Numbered from the stretch's first letter, positions 39,226-53,000 are shown. The stretch is 64,000 nucleotides of DNA from Pithys albifrons albifrons (GCF_047495875.1 NC_092471.1:5043001-5107000), one strand, 5' to 3'. Made by a program: numbers and translations. Notes: generated by a model not told the origin, from the letters alone.

Positions 39226-41746
39226 ATAACTATGCAAAAAAAGTTTATTTTTTTACTCACACTCTGTATTTCTCCTAATCTGAAGTTTTCTGAGGGAGAA
39301 GACAGGAATAGCCATTAAAGCAGCCCTAAGATCTTGCTTCTCTCACCCCCTAATGAATGCCATAAGAAGCAGCCTGCCAGCTCTCATTATCAGGTAATCA
39401 TGCTGGACCTGAAATAACTTTGCTTCTGAAGCTTTATCAGAAACTGACCTTTTCTTAAAACCTTTTAATAAATTGTCACTTTCTGATGAAACTAATCTTG
39501 GAAAAAATTGGGTTTGCCTATTACTTTTACTTTAGACATAAGCACAGGGTTGTGCATATATGTTTGCACACCACAACCCTTACAGCACTATTGATCAACC
39601 AGTATTTTTGTGAAATCTTAGTTTTATTTTCAGCCATAGCCTTGTTTTTTTCCTGATCTTTCTATGTAACTGAAAGGCTTTGGGAGCTATAGATGCAGAC
39701 ATAATTCATTGAAGCCTAGTGCATTTATGCCAGTATTTTAAACTTCCCAGTGGGCCATTTAAATTTTGGGAGTGAGTGTGCAGAAATTCCCTGTTCTGTT
39801 CATGCCAGTCTAATAACAGAGAAACAGTTTCATGGCTGTGCTCCTCCTTTCACCTTCTGTTCACAAAAGTTGCACTCAGCCTTTCTTGCTTTAGACTTGA
39901 ACAGTTGTCTGGTAAACTGTGGTCTGGTTTAGGGTTTTCTCATGTGGCAGGAAACAGAACCAAGCCATGGTTACCTCCCATGGGAAGAAGGAGGAGAAAA
40001 CAGAAGAGAATTCATCTAGTGATGGTTACTATGGCCCTTTCAGGGCTGACACAGAGTTGTGCATGAAATACCATCCTTTCCTCGAGATTCTAATGAATTA
40101 AGATGCATCCTGAAAGAACAGTTGTCTTTGTCACATGCAAGGTGTGTTTATATATATTTAGTGTTGGGTTGAACAATTGCTAGCACAACAGAAATATGCA
40201 AATAGTATTATATCTGAATAGAGTTATATCAGAAATATGAAAATAGTATTGTATCTGGACCCCTTCTCTACTAACAAACTACTAAAAAATACTAAAAAAA
40301 AATAAAACAGCAGCTGCAGTCCATATCTATTTAAATTCCCCAAATTGCACCAGCCCTTGTATGCTTGAAGCCCTGTGCCATAAAAATGGTACAACCAAGC
40401 TCTTTTTCATTTCCTATTACTTCAAAGTTAACGAGTTTCTTCCCAACTGAGTAAAAAAAAAGAACAGGCTCCAGACCCTTCCCTGACTTTGAAGACCCTT
40501 TTCCCACTGCTGATCTCTCAGTGACAACAGTGACCTCCCAGGGTTCAGCCCCAGGTCCTGCATTGAATTTCCTTGGGAATAAGGGAAAAGGGGAATGTGT
40601 GCCCCAGCCCGTGGCAGTAACTCCACCTGGGCTTAGCTCCATGTTACAGTTTGTGTGAGTCACCACAGGGCAGCAAAACGTACCAAGAAGATCCATGGAA
40701 ACACCGCGAGGAGTTAAACACTTGGGCAAGTACCACCTCAGGGTAGATGGCATTGCATGGACACATAAAGATCACTGAGATAAGCACAGTCAGCCTGGCA
40801 ATGCATCACATTGGAAACTCACAGCTGAGGAGGAGTTTTTACATAATCCCAACAAACACAGGGACTGAAAGGGTTCCCTGGATCACCAAATAGAGCCCTC
40901 CATTGCTGTAGGCAACTGTGTCATCTTCAAAAAGGGATGCATTTCACTTTAAATTAATGAATTTTGCTCTGACTCATCCTCCTCAGAGATAATTCTACTT
41001 CCTTGTCTAATAGTTCAAGAAGCAGTTTCCAGTCTAAATTTATTCCAGGACACGTCATTTATACCTATTCTTTGCTAAAATAAAAAAACAAGTAACCAGT
41101 GAAACAAAGAGAAAACCCTCACCAATCCTCGGGCTTGTGTTTATGTATAATGTTTATGTAGCACTGTTATCTTAAACTGACAAACCTGGAGTTACAGTTC
41201 TATCAGTCTTTGTTATCAGCTTGTCAGCTACTTAATAAATATATTCTATCATCTCTGTGGGAGATTTAGTCATTTAGATGGTAATTCCTGTTTCATAGGT
41301 ATGTTCTGACCTAGGTGCCACATATAATCATCTATATTATTACTGGTGATAAATCTGAACAGTTTTCATGTCTGTACATTTGTGTGTAGTTTTATTATGT
41401 AGGAATTTAAACAAGTCAGTTCCATCTGGGCCATCTTCCTCTTCAAACTTCTTAAGGCTGTTGCACTTATATGTGACAGCAAAAAAAAGCAACAAAAATA
41501 TCCTGATAGACTGGACACCCCAGTAATTAATTGATAATTATTGATTATCAAAACAGCAACCCATTTCTCATCCCTGCCTGCTAACATCATTTATTATGGT
41601 ATCAAAAGGGAAGCACAGAGATGTTAGAAACCTCTTGGCCTTTAAAACTGCTTTAAATCTTAAAACTGTTTCTTTTAATCCACACTTTGTGGGTGATTAG
41701 GGCCATCTCCAGCTGAACTAGACTGAATGTTCTCCATGTTCTCATT
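39226..41746. other. Non-coding unique sequence
   Basis: No gene recognised. A 140-codon minus-strand frame (40331-40753) overlaps another frame and shows no known motif. An imperfect 30-bp direct repeat lies at 40189-40259. Confidence 0.65.
40189..40259. repeat. Imperfect 30-bp direct repeat, 41 bp apart
   Basis: The segment CAGAAATATGCAAATAGTAT (with ten further bases) at 40189-40218 recurs at 40230-40259 with about three mismatches. An 11-bp spacer separates them, so it is an old local duplication. Confidence 0.8.
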
Positions 41747-42050
41747 GTGGCCCTACAGCACCTTAAGGGAGCTTATATAAAGGAGGGAGAGGGACTTTTT
41801 ATGTGAGCAGACAGTGACAAGACAAGGGAATGGTTTCAAACTAGCAGAGGGAAGGTTTAGATTAGATGTTATGAAGAAATTACTTTCTGTGAGAGTGCTG
41901 AGACCCTGGCACAGGTTCCCAGAGAAGCTGTGGCTGCACCACCCCTGGGAGTGTCCAAGGCCAGGTTGGGTTAGAGTTAGGCTTGGAGCAACCTGGACTA
42001 GGGGAAGGTGTCTCTGCCTTCTGTCCCTTCCAACCCTATGTTGTTCTATC
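41747..42050 (+). mobile_element. CR1 retrotransposon 3' part, sense strand
   Basis: The plus strand reads in CR1 sense: GTGGCCCTACAGCACCTTAA, then GGAGAGGGACTTTTTATGTG, GGTTTAGATTAGATGTTATG, CAGGTTCCCAGAGAAGCTGT, GAGTGTCCAAGGCCAGGTTG, and finally CCCTTCCAACCCTATGTTGT. This is the end of ORF2 and the 3' tail. The expected tail section between the GGTGTCTCTGCC part and CCCTTCCAACCC is missing (an internal deletion of roughly 50 bp), and the terminal octamer repeats are reduced to TTGTTCTAT. It is the only long CR1 copy here on the plus strand. Confidence 0.93.
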
Positions 42051-45000
42051 CCAATTGTTTAATATATCCACCAAAATACCCACTCAAATGGATCTCAAAT
42101 ACATCAGTATATGGGAAAGTTCTTCCCTGAAAAAAGAGCATTATGTATTTCATATGATACAAAATGATGTCTCAATTCCAATTAAGAAAGTCATCACTTT
42201 TGAGTAGTCTGAGCTGTGACTGAATATTTATTCTGGTCTGTTTGTGAAGTGTCCTATGACCTTGGCAGTGTAGTAGAATTGACTTTAAAATTATTTTTTT
42301 CCCTATAAACTTTAGATGCTCAGGTTGGTTTTTGCAGCCTGTCAGCCAGCTGCAAATTGCTTCCCAGTTGTCTGTCCACACTTACAGATCAGCCTTCTGG
42401 GAAAGAACAGGGACAGAGTGAGAGGGTGGCATTAATGAAAGCCAGACAGGCTCTTCCACATTTTGTATTAGATGCTTCATCTACACAGTCTCAGCCAGAT
42501 CTTTTCCCCAAGTACTTCTGAAAGCTCTTCTATCCACTGTGCTTTAGACCATGTGCTGTGAATCTGTAGAAGGGAACAATAATTTTAGCTGATTTTTTAG
42601 TTGTTTTAGTAAGCATGTTCATACATTTTGTCTAAATAAAGAGTGACTCATTTGCAACTCTTTCTGTATCTTTAAAGTGTTCTTTGCAGAATTGGTTGTG
42701 GTTTTGGTTTCTGAGCATTGGTTTACAAAATAAAACACCACATTCCAAGTGATTTAGAAGTGGTGAAAGGGGAAAAATTGGGTAAAGGGAAAAAAAATAT
42801 TAAAAGATAATGGAATGCTTTTGAAAGAAAAATTCGTATGTTTCAAATAAAAAAAATAAAACCAAAACACACAATAGGTAATATTTCCCAATGAATAAAA
42901 GGAAAACACTCCTCAAATCTTGAGAACTAGGAAACCTGAGAGAAGTCTGCAGAGTCATCCCTCCCAAGCCAGTCCTTCAGTGTGTGATGCATTTCCACTG
43001 CTCACAGATCTCCCAAACTCCAGAGGTGTTTATTTCAGAAGGGATCATAAAAGGTGACATTTCGTCTCTCATGGATTTTCTTGCAATCAGAGACAGGTCA
43101 GGGTTAATTAGGCTTAATACAATGTTGTGTTTGGGGTTCTTTTAATCAGAGCACAGTGATTGTCACCTGGCACAGTGTGTACAACCCAACTTTTAACTTT
43201 TGTTCTGTTCAGTAAGTAAAGAGATTTCCAGAACAGCAGAATTTGCTGCAAAGACATTGGGTTGGGACTCACAAGACATGAAATTTATTCCTCATTCTTC
43301 TGCTGACCTGCTGTGTGCCTTCCATAAAAATCACTTCAACTCATCCCTTTTCGTTGACACCCTTTGCTGTAACTTCCTTATACAGGTAGTGACCTCCTAA
43401 GCCAATAAAATGACTTTATAATTGGAAGTTGGGCTTTTTAACCTCCTCAGTGTAAACACTGTCACTCTTCCTCTCTAAAAATCCCTGCATCAATTCAGTC
43501 CTGTTAAAAGCTTGATCCATGAGTAGCACAATACAATTAAAATGTCTTCACCTTTTTTATCAATAGCAAAATTCAGTACAACAAACTGACACTTATTGGG
43601 AAATTGTGGTTATGAAGTGGCTTACTGTTTGATGGAGGCATTCCAGTTGTCCAGCCAATAGGCAGCATCAAAACCTTCCAACTTACAGGAATTCCTAAGG
43701 GAGTAGTCAGTACAGGAAACAAGGAATTAAAAAGCAGAATGAAATACAAATAAGTTGCTCATTTCCAAGTATGGTTCCTCTTAGACCAAACTGAAACCTT
43801 CTGTCCTCCTCAATTATTTTTTGGGGGGGTGGAAAAGGCTAAAGGGGACAATGGAAGAAAGATTCTCAGACCCAAGGCTTTCCTTAACAACGAGCTGATA
43901 AAAGAAAATGGAGGTTTCTAGTAAAGGTTTGTCAGATATCTGCTGTGATAAAATAGCTCTGCATTAGCAATAATAAAGATCTCATTTCCTTTTCTTAACA
44001 ATGATTGTTACAACTTTGCTGTCCTCTAAGAAAAAAAAAAGTAGAAAATGCAGGGAAGGCAGAAAGAAAAAAGAAGTGAAATGATGAATTGCATTCAGCA
44101 CCAAAAATATGTAGGGAGAAGAGTTAGAATGGCTGTTAAAGAACTCCTATCATGAAAGATAAGAAAGCTCACAGAACATCAGTCATTCTTATTCTGCATG
44201 TTTGCTGGCACAGTCAAGGCAATAAACAAAACATACGCTTCCCTTTGTGTAGTACACAAAAGCAGGATCTGAAGAAAAATAACAGGAGAGCACTAGAAGG
44301 GAGTCAGCTAAAATAAAATAGATTCCAGGACTGCCATTTGCAGTATCCTGCAGTGTTTGCAGAAGTTTTTTCCTCAAGCATTAGTTGTGTTAGAACTTCA
44401 GACAGCTTCCTGAAAATCTTTGTGGAGCAGGTTGTGTTAATTCCTACAGCGTTCAAATGATGTTTTGGCCTGGCAATAATATGCAAAACTCCTGGAAGGC
44501 TGTGTTGAAAACAAAAATACAAGCAATTCTTGCTAAATTGCTCCTTCCTGCACCTTCAGACACTGTCACACAACATTCACTGCAGTAAGCACATTAAAAA
44601 TGCAGTCTCAAGGTCTAGTCAGCAGTCTGCTCCTGTGGTAGGTTAAAGCAAAGGAGTGCTACAAAATGAATCTCTAACCTGTTCCGTGGTTCCCCAGCTG
44701 CACCCTGTGCTCACCCCCTTGCTGCACAGACACACTGCTTGTTCAAATGGCCAAGGATAAGAAAAGCAGTCATCAGCTTAGCATCCAGTAACACTTACAT
44801 GCTGGAATCAAATCTCTTTCACGGGGTGGTTGGGGGCTGGCTGGGTGGTGTTTGTCACAAGGCTCCTTACAATGACCCTTTCAGAAGGATCAGATGAGAC
44901 TTCCCAGACCACTGTTCTCAAAGGCAGGGGCTCCATCGATGAATAGGTGCCTGGGAAGACAAATTGCATAACTCTGAATGTCCTCCTTCTCTTCCTCCTT

Positions 45001-46024
45001 ACTCTGAGCTTTTAGTTCTGAGCACGATGGTCTGGGATATCCCTTTGGTCAGCTGAGGTCTTGGGATCACCTCTCCTGGTTGTGGCACATCCCACCTTCT
45101 TGTGCACCCCCAGCCTTTACAGCCTGTACAAGCACAGAGTTTAAAAAAAATCATAAAAAAAAAATACTAATTTTAACTCATTTGATCTAAGCCTGATATT
45201 TAAACTCACCACCTCTAAGCACTCTTTTTCAGATTTTAAAGAAAAGCAGATTTCACTGTGCAGGAGTTCATTCTGCAGCTGGAGGGGGAGGTACCAACAT
45301 CTGCAACTAGAACCAAAACTTTCAACTGCCAAATTCCTGATCATTTAGATCCAAGGTTTTCTAAAGGACAAAGCACAGACTACTAATTCCCATCTCAAAA
45401 GTACCATCTCTATAGTCTGTCTCATTCTTTGATGTGTGAAAACTGAGGTGCAACCAGGACTTACCTATGAAAACATGACAATTAGTTCTGCATAAAAGCA
45501 ATCAGTATTGTAACATTCAAGAAAAGGAACAAGCTCTTCTGCCTCACATATATTGTCCCAGAACACCCTCTTTCCAGAAGGATGATCAGGAATATTGGGA
45601 AATATTTAACAGCAAAGGGAATATTTATTTGAAAAATAAAACAGTGGCCCTGAAAGCACTCAATTATTGGTCTAGAGGGTTAAAAACTAAACAGGAGAAC
45701 AAAACTTCTAAAGTATTAGGTCTGGAAAAAACGGAAATGAGCTGGAATTTGTATTCTGAAGAAGAGCTAAAGTAGAGCAAGAGAAGAAAACAGCTGCTTC
45801 AGGAATACAAACGTTAAATTTATTAATGCAAGAGAGGACAGTATGATTAAGTTGTTTAATGTACTGTGTAAAGCACCAGAACAGTTGGCTTAGTATATTT
45901 AACCAGGAAGGATAAAAAAGCCATGAGCTCAGGCTGGAGTAAGTTTATCAATGAGTTACCTTCCTAATCTTTTATATTATTTTTAAATTATTGATTTTTC
46001 CTCTCGTGCTCTATTCTGGAAAAA
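42051..46024. other. Non-coding unique sequence
   Basis: No gene recognised. A- and T-rich runs are frequent (42780-42870, 44028-44041, 45145-45170). G7 lies near 43813. A small CATAG followed by GTAAGT donor match on the minus strand near 45467 has no convincing exon attached. Confidence 0.65.
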
Positions 46025-46085
46025 CTGTATTGCAATACAGAAGTGCCTCAAGAACAGCAATGGCAGCCCCAGCCAGTGCTGGGGC
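46025..46085. repeat. Two adjacent inverted repeats
   Basis: CTGTATTGCAATACAG (46025-46040) is a perfect 16-bp palindrome. Twenty-five bases further on, GCCCCAGC and GCTGGGGC (46066-46073 and 46078-46085) form a perfect 8-bp GC-rich stem with a 4-nt loop. No transcript context is visible, so a functional hairpin is not claimed. Confidence 0.75.
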
Positions 46086-49000
46086 CTGGCTGGCTCTGTG
46101 TCCCTCAAACCAGCTAAAGGAAGAAGGGGAATGTTTGCCAATCTGATTAGCTATTGATATTCTGTTTATCTAGACAGACTCTCTGTCTGTATCAGTTGGC
46201 AGAGACCTGGGTAGAATTGGGGTCAGCTAATTAATAGTAGAAGGTCACTGAAGCCTTTTCTTCATATAAACATATATGTCTATACATACCCACACAACCC
46301 AGTGGGAGCAGCACCTGCAGAACTGCATCAGTAGGAAAACTAAATGAACTTTACCACATACTTAGGAACAATCTCTGTTCTCACAGCCACCACACATTCA
46401 TACAATCAATAAGAGGGAAATTTGGATTACTGAGTATTGAAAATGATCCCTGTATGCCTTAAGGAATATATCACTGAGGAATGGAGAGTGCTCATGACAT
46501 AAGCCAATAACTGGTCCTCTCAAGAGAAAATGCTGTGGAGAACAAATGTCATTTCTCTGCAGGGAGTAAATGAGCAAAACTCTGCTCACTGGGACTCTCT
46601 TTTTCTTCCACACTGAAGAATTTAGTTCACTGGCACTGCTGTCTTCCTCTGCATTACACACGCTCCAGTGAAAATAGAGTCCTGCTCCTTCTGCCTTAAG
46701 GCCAGAATAACCTCAAAGTTACTCCAAATGGAGTTATGCTGTAAAAGACCTTGTAAAAGGTCCTAACAATCAAACGTGACAACAAGCTGCATCTTTCCCA
46801 GAGAATGGGGACATAAAGTGCTCAGCAGTGAGGTGATGGGCTTGCAGGCGACACACAAACTCTGTTTCCACAGGCACACAATGTGCTACAAAACAAAGAG
46901 ATTCATGGGAACCTTTTGCAAGGGTAGTTATGGTGGTTCCTGGCTCCTTCCATCCCAGTACAGGTTAATCAGTACAGAGCACCAGCCTCTTTCTATTGGC
47001 TACAGACAAAAATCTAAAATTAAAACCAACTTTTGGGACTATTGCTACATTTGCTGAAATAATCAGTTTTATTCTGTGTTTACAATTACCCCAGAATATA
47101 AAAGGAACTGCTGGATACATTATCAGTTACACACTGCTTGCCAGTCTAAGCTATTTATGATGCTAAATTATACAGCCTAAGTACAAAACCAAGAACTGCC
47201 AAAAATCAGGGAATTTATAAATTGGGAAGGCAGGAGGGGCAGAAGGAATAAGCAAATGCCATTAGAAAAATGGTTAGTCTTCTTCAAAAGTATAATTCAA
47301 TGTGCTATTCAACAGGTAAATAATTCAACTTTTCATTAATTTGAATATATTTTAGCAGACACTACCCTGTAACAGCTATTGGCAAGCAAGCACTGATTAT
47401 TTTGTTGTAATGATTTGTGTTTGTAGGATGAGTCCTAATTTCTAAATTGCAAAACCCCACCTTTTATATACTTTCATTTGGATTGTAAATGAAGTAAGGT
47501 ACTTTTATTCCATGGCCTACTTTTTCTTCATGTATAAGCTTCTTCCATACCCACTTCTCTTAAGATTTTAATTTAAAATCTAATCTTCTAAAAATAATAT
47601 TAATTAATATCATTTTCTTTGTAGTCCCCTACTACCTTGCCTCCTTTCAGTTGCAGGTTTTCAGCTGTGATGGCCTCCAGCTCTGCTGCAGGATTCCTAG
47701 CTGGGAAACAAATCTGTGCCAGCTTGCTGAATAACCTCAGTGATGTTCAGTCACTCAGAACTTCCCCATCTGTGTGTCCATCCACCCAAAGAAGCAGATG
47801 CTCTCCAAATGCCTCACCCACCTTGGCTGACGGATCAATATCTGGAATGTGTTGCTTCCATAGCTGCTGTTTGCAGCCCTGGAGCAAAGGCAACAACTGA
47901 CCTGCCTGGAGCTCTCCAGTTGTTTGCCTGGTCAAGAACAGTGTTTTCTTTACAAGGCAACTGTTCTGCTGCCAGAGCTAAAGGGAGACCTGCAAAAGGT
48001 TTTCATAATTAGTAAATAAAATCACTAACTGGGACCATTGTAACAAAAACTAATAGAAAGCAACTATTTCACCCAGAAAGTAGTTCAGAGAACAGGCAGA
48101 TTCCATCCAAATGACAAGTTAAGGTTTCTTTGTATTACTACAGATCTACCATTTCCACTGGTTTTCCACTGATAGGCATTTAGACAATTCAATTACTTTG
48201 TTATTGAAATTAGATAATGAGATAATTATATAAACTCCCTTTCTAAACTCATATATCTTCCACTGACACAGGTTGCAGGAATATTCTTGCCAAGAATTTG
48301 ATTAAATGTGAACTTGCTTTGACAAATATACAGAAATGCCCTTGATTCTTTGTTACACATCTGTGCAGCTCTTTTTTTATTTCACCATAAAATTCAATAC
48401 CTAGGATCTGAACCAGCAACTAATCATTTTCCAAAACATTTGCCTAGTAAATATTTCTTCTGAAATTTCTTCTGAAAAAAACCTTAGAAGAAAGTATCCT
48501 CATGTAAAAAAAGAAAATTATATATATAACTCTTTTTATAATAATCATGTTTGATTATTATAAATCATTACAACTTTTCTCTCTTACATCCCCTTGAGTG
48601 AACAATTAATTCTGATTAGAAATCAGAAATATTATGTCATGTTCTTAGAAACAAAAGAGAGATATAGATGAATCTCAAGGCTCTGTCAAAGTAAGCAGGT
48701 AAAAAATAGTTCTGATTGACATCTAGAGGGAGATATTCCCACCCATATTATATATCAAAGCATTCCAAGAGAGATGTTCATTATATAATATGGTAAAAGT
48801 AGTTGAGTGAACAGTCCTGCAGAGCTGAGCATCTTCAATCATACTTAATACTACTCTATTAAGAACATTGTAAAATCAGTTTAAAAGTGATTACCACTAA
48901 AAAATGAAAAGTTATTGAAACTCAATATTCTCTTTTAGCAATTTTGTTGGAAAAGCTTTATTTTTATTTTCATTGATGTGCTTTTCTATGTACAGCAAAT

Positions 49001-49482
49001 CAATTTTTCATGAAAGATTGCAATAATAAAGTTAAAAGTCATATAAGCCAATGGACTATGTTTAATGAATAACACTCAGAAAAAGTACCTATACATTTTA
49101 GGAGGTAAATTTCTATTTAAGATAAACATTCCATCCTTTATGCATCAAAGCTTCTGCCTTGAGCAGCTATTCACTGCTGAAACATCTGTGGAGCTGAAGT
49201 TGCTGCCTCCCAACTGCTTGTTAGCATTATTCTTTTGCCAGAAATTGCCAGTCCCATAGAATGTGATGTTGCTCAGCCAGCAGAATTCAGGACACAAGGA
49301 CTTCCTCATCTGTTTCAGGATAACGTTGGCCAAGTTAACTTCAATCCAACTGGCCATGCATTATAGTGAATCCAAGGGAATGCAAGAACTTCCTCTAAAG
49401 ATTAAATGTTCAGTGTCCAGTATCACATACATTTTTGCAAAATGGTAAAATCAAATTTATTTATTAAAAAAAATTGCTCCAG
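46086..49482. other. Non-coding unique sequence
   Basis: No gene recognised with confidence. A 70-codon minus-strand frame (49145-49357) has a balanced composition and ends in a stop, but it has a stop two codons before its ATG and no clear acceptor. AATATTAATTAATAT near 47599 and TATATATA near 48521 are simple AT-rich words. Confidence 0.6.
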
Positions 49483-50066
49483 CATGAGTCCTTCCCACGG
49501 GCTGCAGGTGGGTCCACTTCCATAGGGCACAGTCCTTCAGGAACAGGCTGTTCCACGTGAATCCCCCACAAGTCCTGCCACCAAAACTGCTCCAGTGTCA
49601 CTTACCAAGAGGACATGGGTTTCTTCAGGCACCCACCTGCTCTGGCACGGGGTCCCACAGGGGCTGCAGGTGGGTCTGTGCTCCCACAGGGGCTGCAGGG
49701 GCACAGCCACCTCACTGTGGGTGGCACCACGGGCTGCAGGGGAATGTCAGCTCTGGTGCCTGGAGCACCTCCTGCCCCTCCTTCTGCCCTGCCCTGGGCT
49801 CTGCAGAGCTGCTTCTCCCACATGTTCTCACTCTCCTCTTTTGTTGCAGTTGCTCCTGTGCAGTAACTCTTTCCCTCTTACACACACTACCCCAGAGGTG
49901 CTGCCACCATCGCTGATGGGCTCAGCCTTGGCCAGCAGTGGGTCCATCTTGGAGCCACTGGCAATGGCTCTGTTGGATACTGGGGAAGCTTCCAGCAGCT
50001 CCTCACAGAAGCCACTCCTGTATCCCCCTCCTTACCTAAACCTTGCCATGCAAACCCAACAGAGTT
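49483..50066 (-). mobile_element. Fragment of an abundant avian LTR-like repeat (probably ERVL-type)
   Basis: A GC-rich block with abrupt edges. On the minus strand it contains GGCTTCTGTGAGGAGCTGCT, then GCTTCCCCAGTATCCAACAG, TGGCCAAGGCTGAGCCCATC, AGCGATGGTGGCAGCACCTC, and several GCAGCCC-type units. I recognise this order from a high-copy interspersed repeat of bird genomes that I believe is an ERVL-class LTR. GGGCTGCAGG-like units recur four times (about 49499, 49656, 49688 and 49731). The polyadenylation and terminal part expected at the 3' side is missing; the copy stops at a T-rich (plus-strand A-rich) run near 49470. The plus-strand frames of up to 157 codons over it are by-products of its GC content. 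Confidence 0.75.
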
Positions 50067-53000
50067 AACGAAGAAGCCATGCCAGGAGCACCCCATGAGC
50101 CAAAGGGAGGTGTCAGGAAGGGGAAGGAGTTAGAGCTCTGCTCCACTCAGTCCCTGCCACCTGGAAGTCCTTGGTCAGAGGTGGAAGTTTTGTCCCCAGC
50201 AACTGCAGCCTGCATTAGGTTTAGATGTCTTTGCATTACGCAAACACATTCTCTTTCTGACATAGCAATAATCCCCAATTATAGTCTCAACTGCAGGAGT
50301 GTGCTGTTAAAAGCATGAGAAGAGAAAAAACCCTATTCAGAGAATATCCATGATAAAGCAGCAGTGTGTCCTGTGTGTTGATTAGGCCTAGAGAGATACG
50401 GGTTTTTTTAATGTAAGACAGAACTGTTGATTTTAGTCTTACAGGTGGATTCATTTATAAATGTTGACCCTGACATACAATCTTCAATAAAAGCTGTGCT
50501 TTTCTATCTAATTTCCATCTTTCAGCCCAGACATTAGCATTTCTTATTCAATGTTCTTCCCTCTCAAGCATTACCTCAGATTAATTGGCACTGTATAAAA
50601 TAAGTTCCTGGGTGCACAATGGTAACCATGGTAGCCTTCATCCTATCTTCACAATGCATATGCAATTCAGTTCTCAGGAAAACATAATTAGTACGTAGCA
50701 CAATATATTCCCTCCAAACACATCACCGTGGTATGAAATCCACTAAATCAAAGCAAATGATGCCTCCAACCTCCACCCAACTGGGCTACCATCGCTGAGC
50801 AGCTCCGTTACAAATGAACATACTCTTAGTTTTGCTGCAGCATCCCCAACTTGCATGATGCTGCTGCTTTCCTCTTGTGCCTTTTCTTTCTGGCCAAAGG
50901 GTGGCAATGTTCTACTTGCTATCAGCAGCCTCAGAGAGCCAGTAGCACTGCACTCACACAGGAATAGTAAAATCTCTTTGCAGCCAAGGCAGAAAGCTGT
51001 GCATCATTAACTGGTGTGCTCACCAGGTCCCAGGACTTCGGCAGTGACCCCTTCGGTTACATAATACAAATATCAAAATACCATTCGAGTTGTAATCCAA
51101 TGAGCTGAGTGAAAGTACATCCAAGGGTATCGCTTCATGAGGAAAATTAAGAGAAATATGCAGCTTAAAAACAAAGTGCATTCTCTGCTCCTCCTCATGT
51201 ATCAACAGACTTTACTCAAGGTACCCTGGATGTTTTTATCCAGGACAGTCACTGCTGTGCAGGAAGTGAGAAGTGTCACTGGCCTGGCTGCTCAGAAGGT
51301 GCCATCCAGCCCTTTCAGATTTTTACAAAAGCTTATTTACATCATTTGAGGAGAGCTCCATAATTCCTTGTGGGATTTGTGACTATCGAAGTCACCCAAA
51401 GCATCTGTCAGGGAGGTCTGAATGTCCCACCCACACAGGCAGTGTCACAGCACAGGGGACACACAGCGTGCAGCTGCTACTCCTCTGGTCAGTGCACCAA
51501 CAACTACTGCAGAAATTATTTAATGGAACAAACTGGGATTAATCACATGTGGGAATAAACTGCTCCCCTTGTGCTGGACCCACTCCTGCGATTACCAAAC
51601 ACAGGGTGTCCCACACCCAAATGTTCAGACATTGTTTCCATAGGAGGCTAAATAAGAAAGGATGTTTTTCCTGCTGTTTCACAGAGAGATGTTTTTCAGT
51701 ATCAGCAGTAAAGTGGGAACTCTAACACTAAATTGCAGAGCTATTTGGTATAATTATGTAGGTATTTAGGAAGACTGTTGGTTATGGCGTTAAAGCAAAG
51801 GGAAAAACAGGAAAGCCAGGAAAGAGAGGAAGGTAGTCTATATAAGCAGCATCCTCACAAATACACTGAAGTAATGTTCAGGTTTCTAACAAAAAAGACT
51901 CTCTGAGATCAGAGTATTACCTGTTATATTATTATTATCTACAAAAAGCAAGATGAGAACTGTTTCTCCCCAAAACAGGAGTACTAAGAGTAAGGAGATG
52001 TCCAAACATGTCCACAATAGCTGGTACTCAGCAAAAATCAGTCATTTAATTCTTCATGTGAATAGCCATTGATTTCATTTACTGGAGTATTAGAAATGCT
52101 GCTTTTATTAAGGTGTGGGATTTCAGTGTGTCAGATGAAATGCAGACATTCATTACATCTCTGCTAAAAATTTCAGACAACTAGTTTTGGATCCCACATC
52201 AACTCAGTAAATGTGATAAGAAGTAGTTGCCTGCAGTTGACTCATCTTAGCCCAGAATTCTCAGTAACTTTCATGTTTACAACATTCTTCATTTTACTCC
52301 TTTGTGGACGTGCATGAGGGGAAATATTTTCCAAATCACAACAAAACACTTTAAACTACTACTATTATATTTTATAAATGGTTTGGATACCATTTGACCT
52401 TTCTTTATCCCAACAGTATGCTCTGGACACTCTTCTCCTCCCAAACCCCTGTGATGGGAACAGTGAACTGGCATTCCCTCTCACATTGTCACTCTCCCAG
52501 GTGACAGCCCTGGGTCCCAGTCTGGCAACACAACAGATGCAGATCTCCATCTCAGCCATTTATGGCATCATGATGGTACAATTCCAGCCACTCACGGGCT
52601 GATAATCCATGTGCATTTGATTCCACACACTTGGACTTCTAGATATGGGAGAAAATGGAAAAAAACCAGCATTTCTGCCAAGTGACACTGCTGTAAAACA
52701 ATTCTTCAGGGAACAATGCCATTGATTTCAATTACATAGAACCACAGAAACAGCCTCTGTTAATAATGTAATGCTCAAGTAGACACATCACACTTTCCTT
52801 TTACAGCCATTTTAAAATTTATTTGGCAAAAAAATGGGGACAACAGTTAAAATGGTAACATTTTATATGCAAAAGCACGTTAGTTCAGGAAAAGCTATTT
52901 ATCTTCATGTAGGTGATGACAATTATTTTGTGCATTTACATTAATTTATCTATCATCAAATAAGTGCTGTATGACACTGACTTTACATTTTTCTGAAGAT

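Noticed and set aside
40331..40753. 140-codon minus-strand frame
   Set aside because: No recognisable domain, no splice or promoter context, and an overlapping frame of similar quality on the same strand.
49595..50068. 157-codon plus-strand frame
   Set aside because: It lies entirely on the antisense side of a GC-rich LTR-like repeat; openness follows from GC content.
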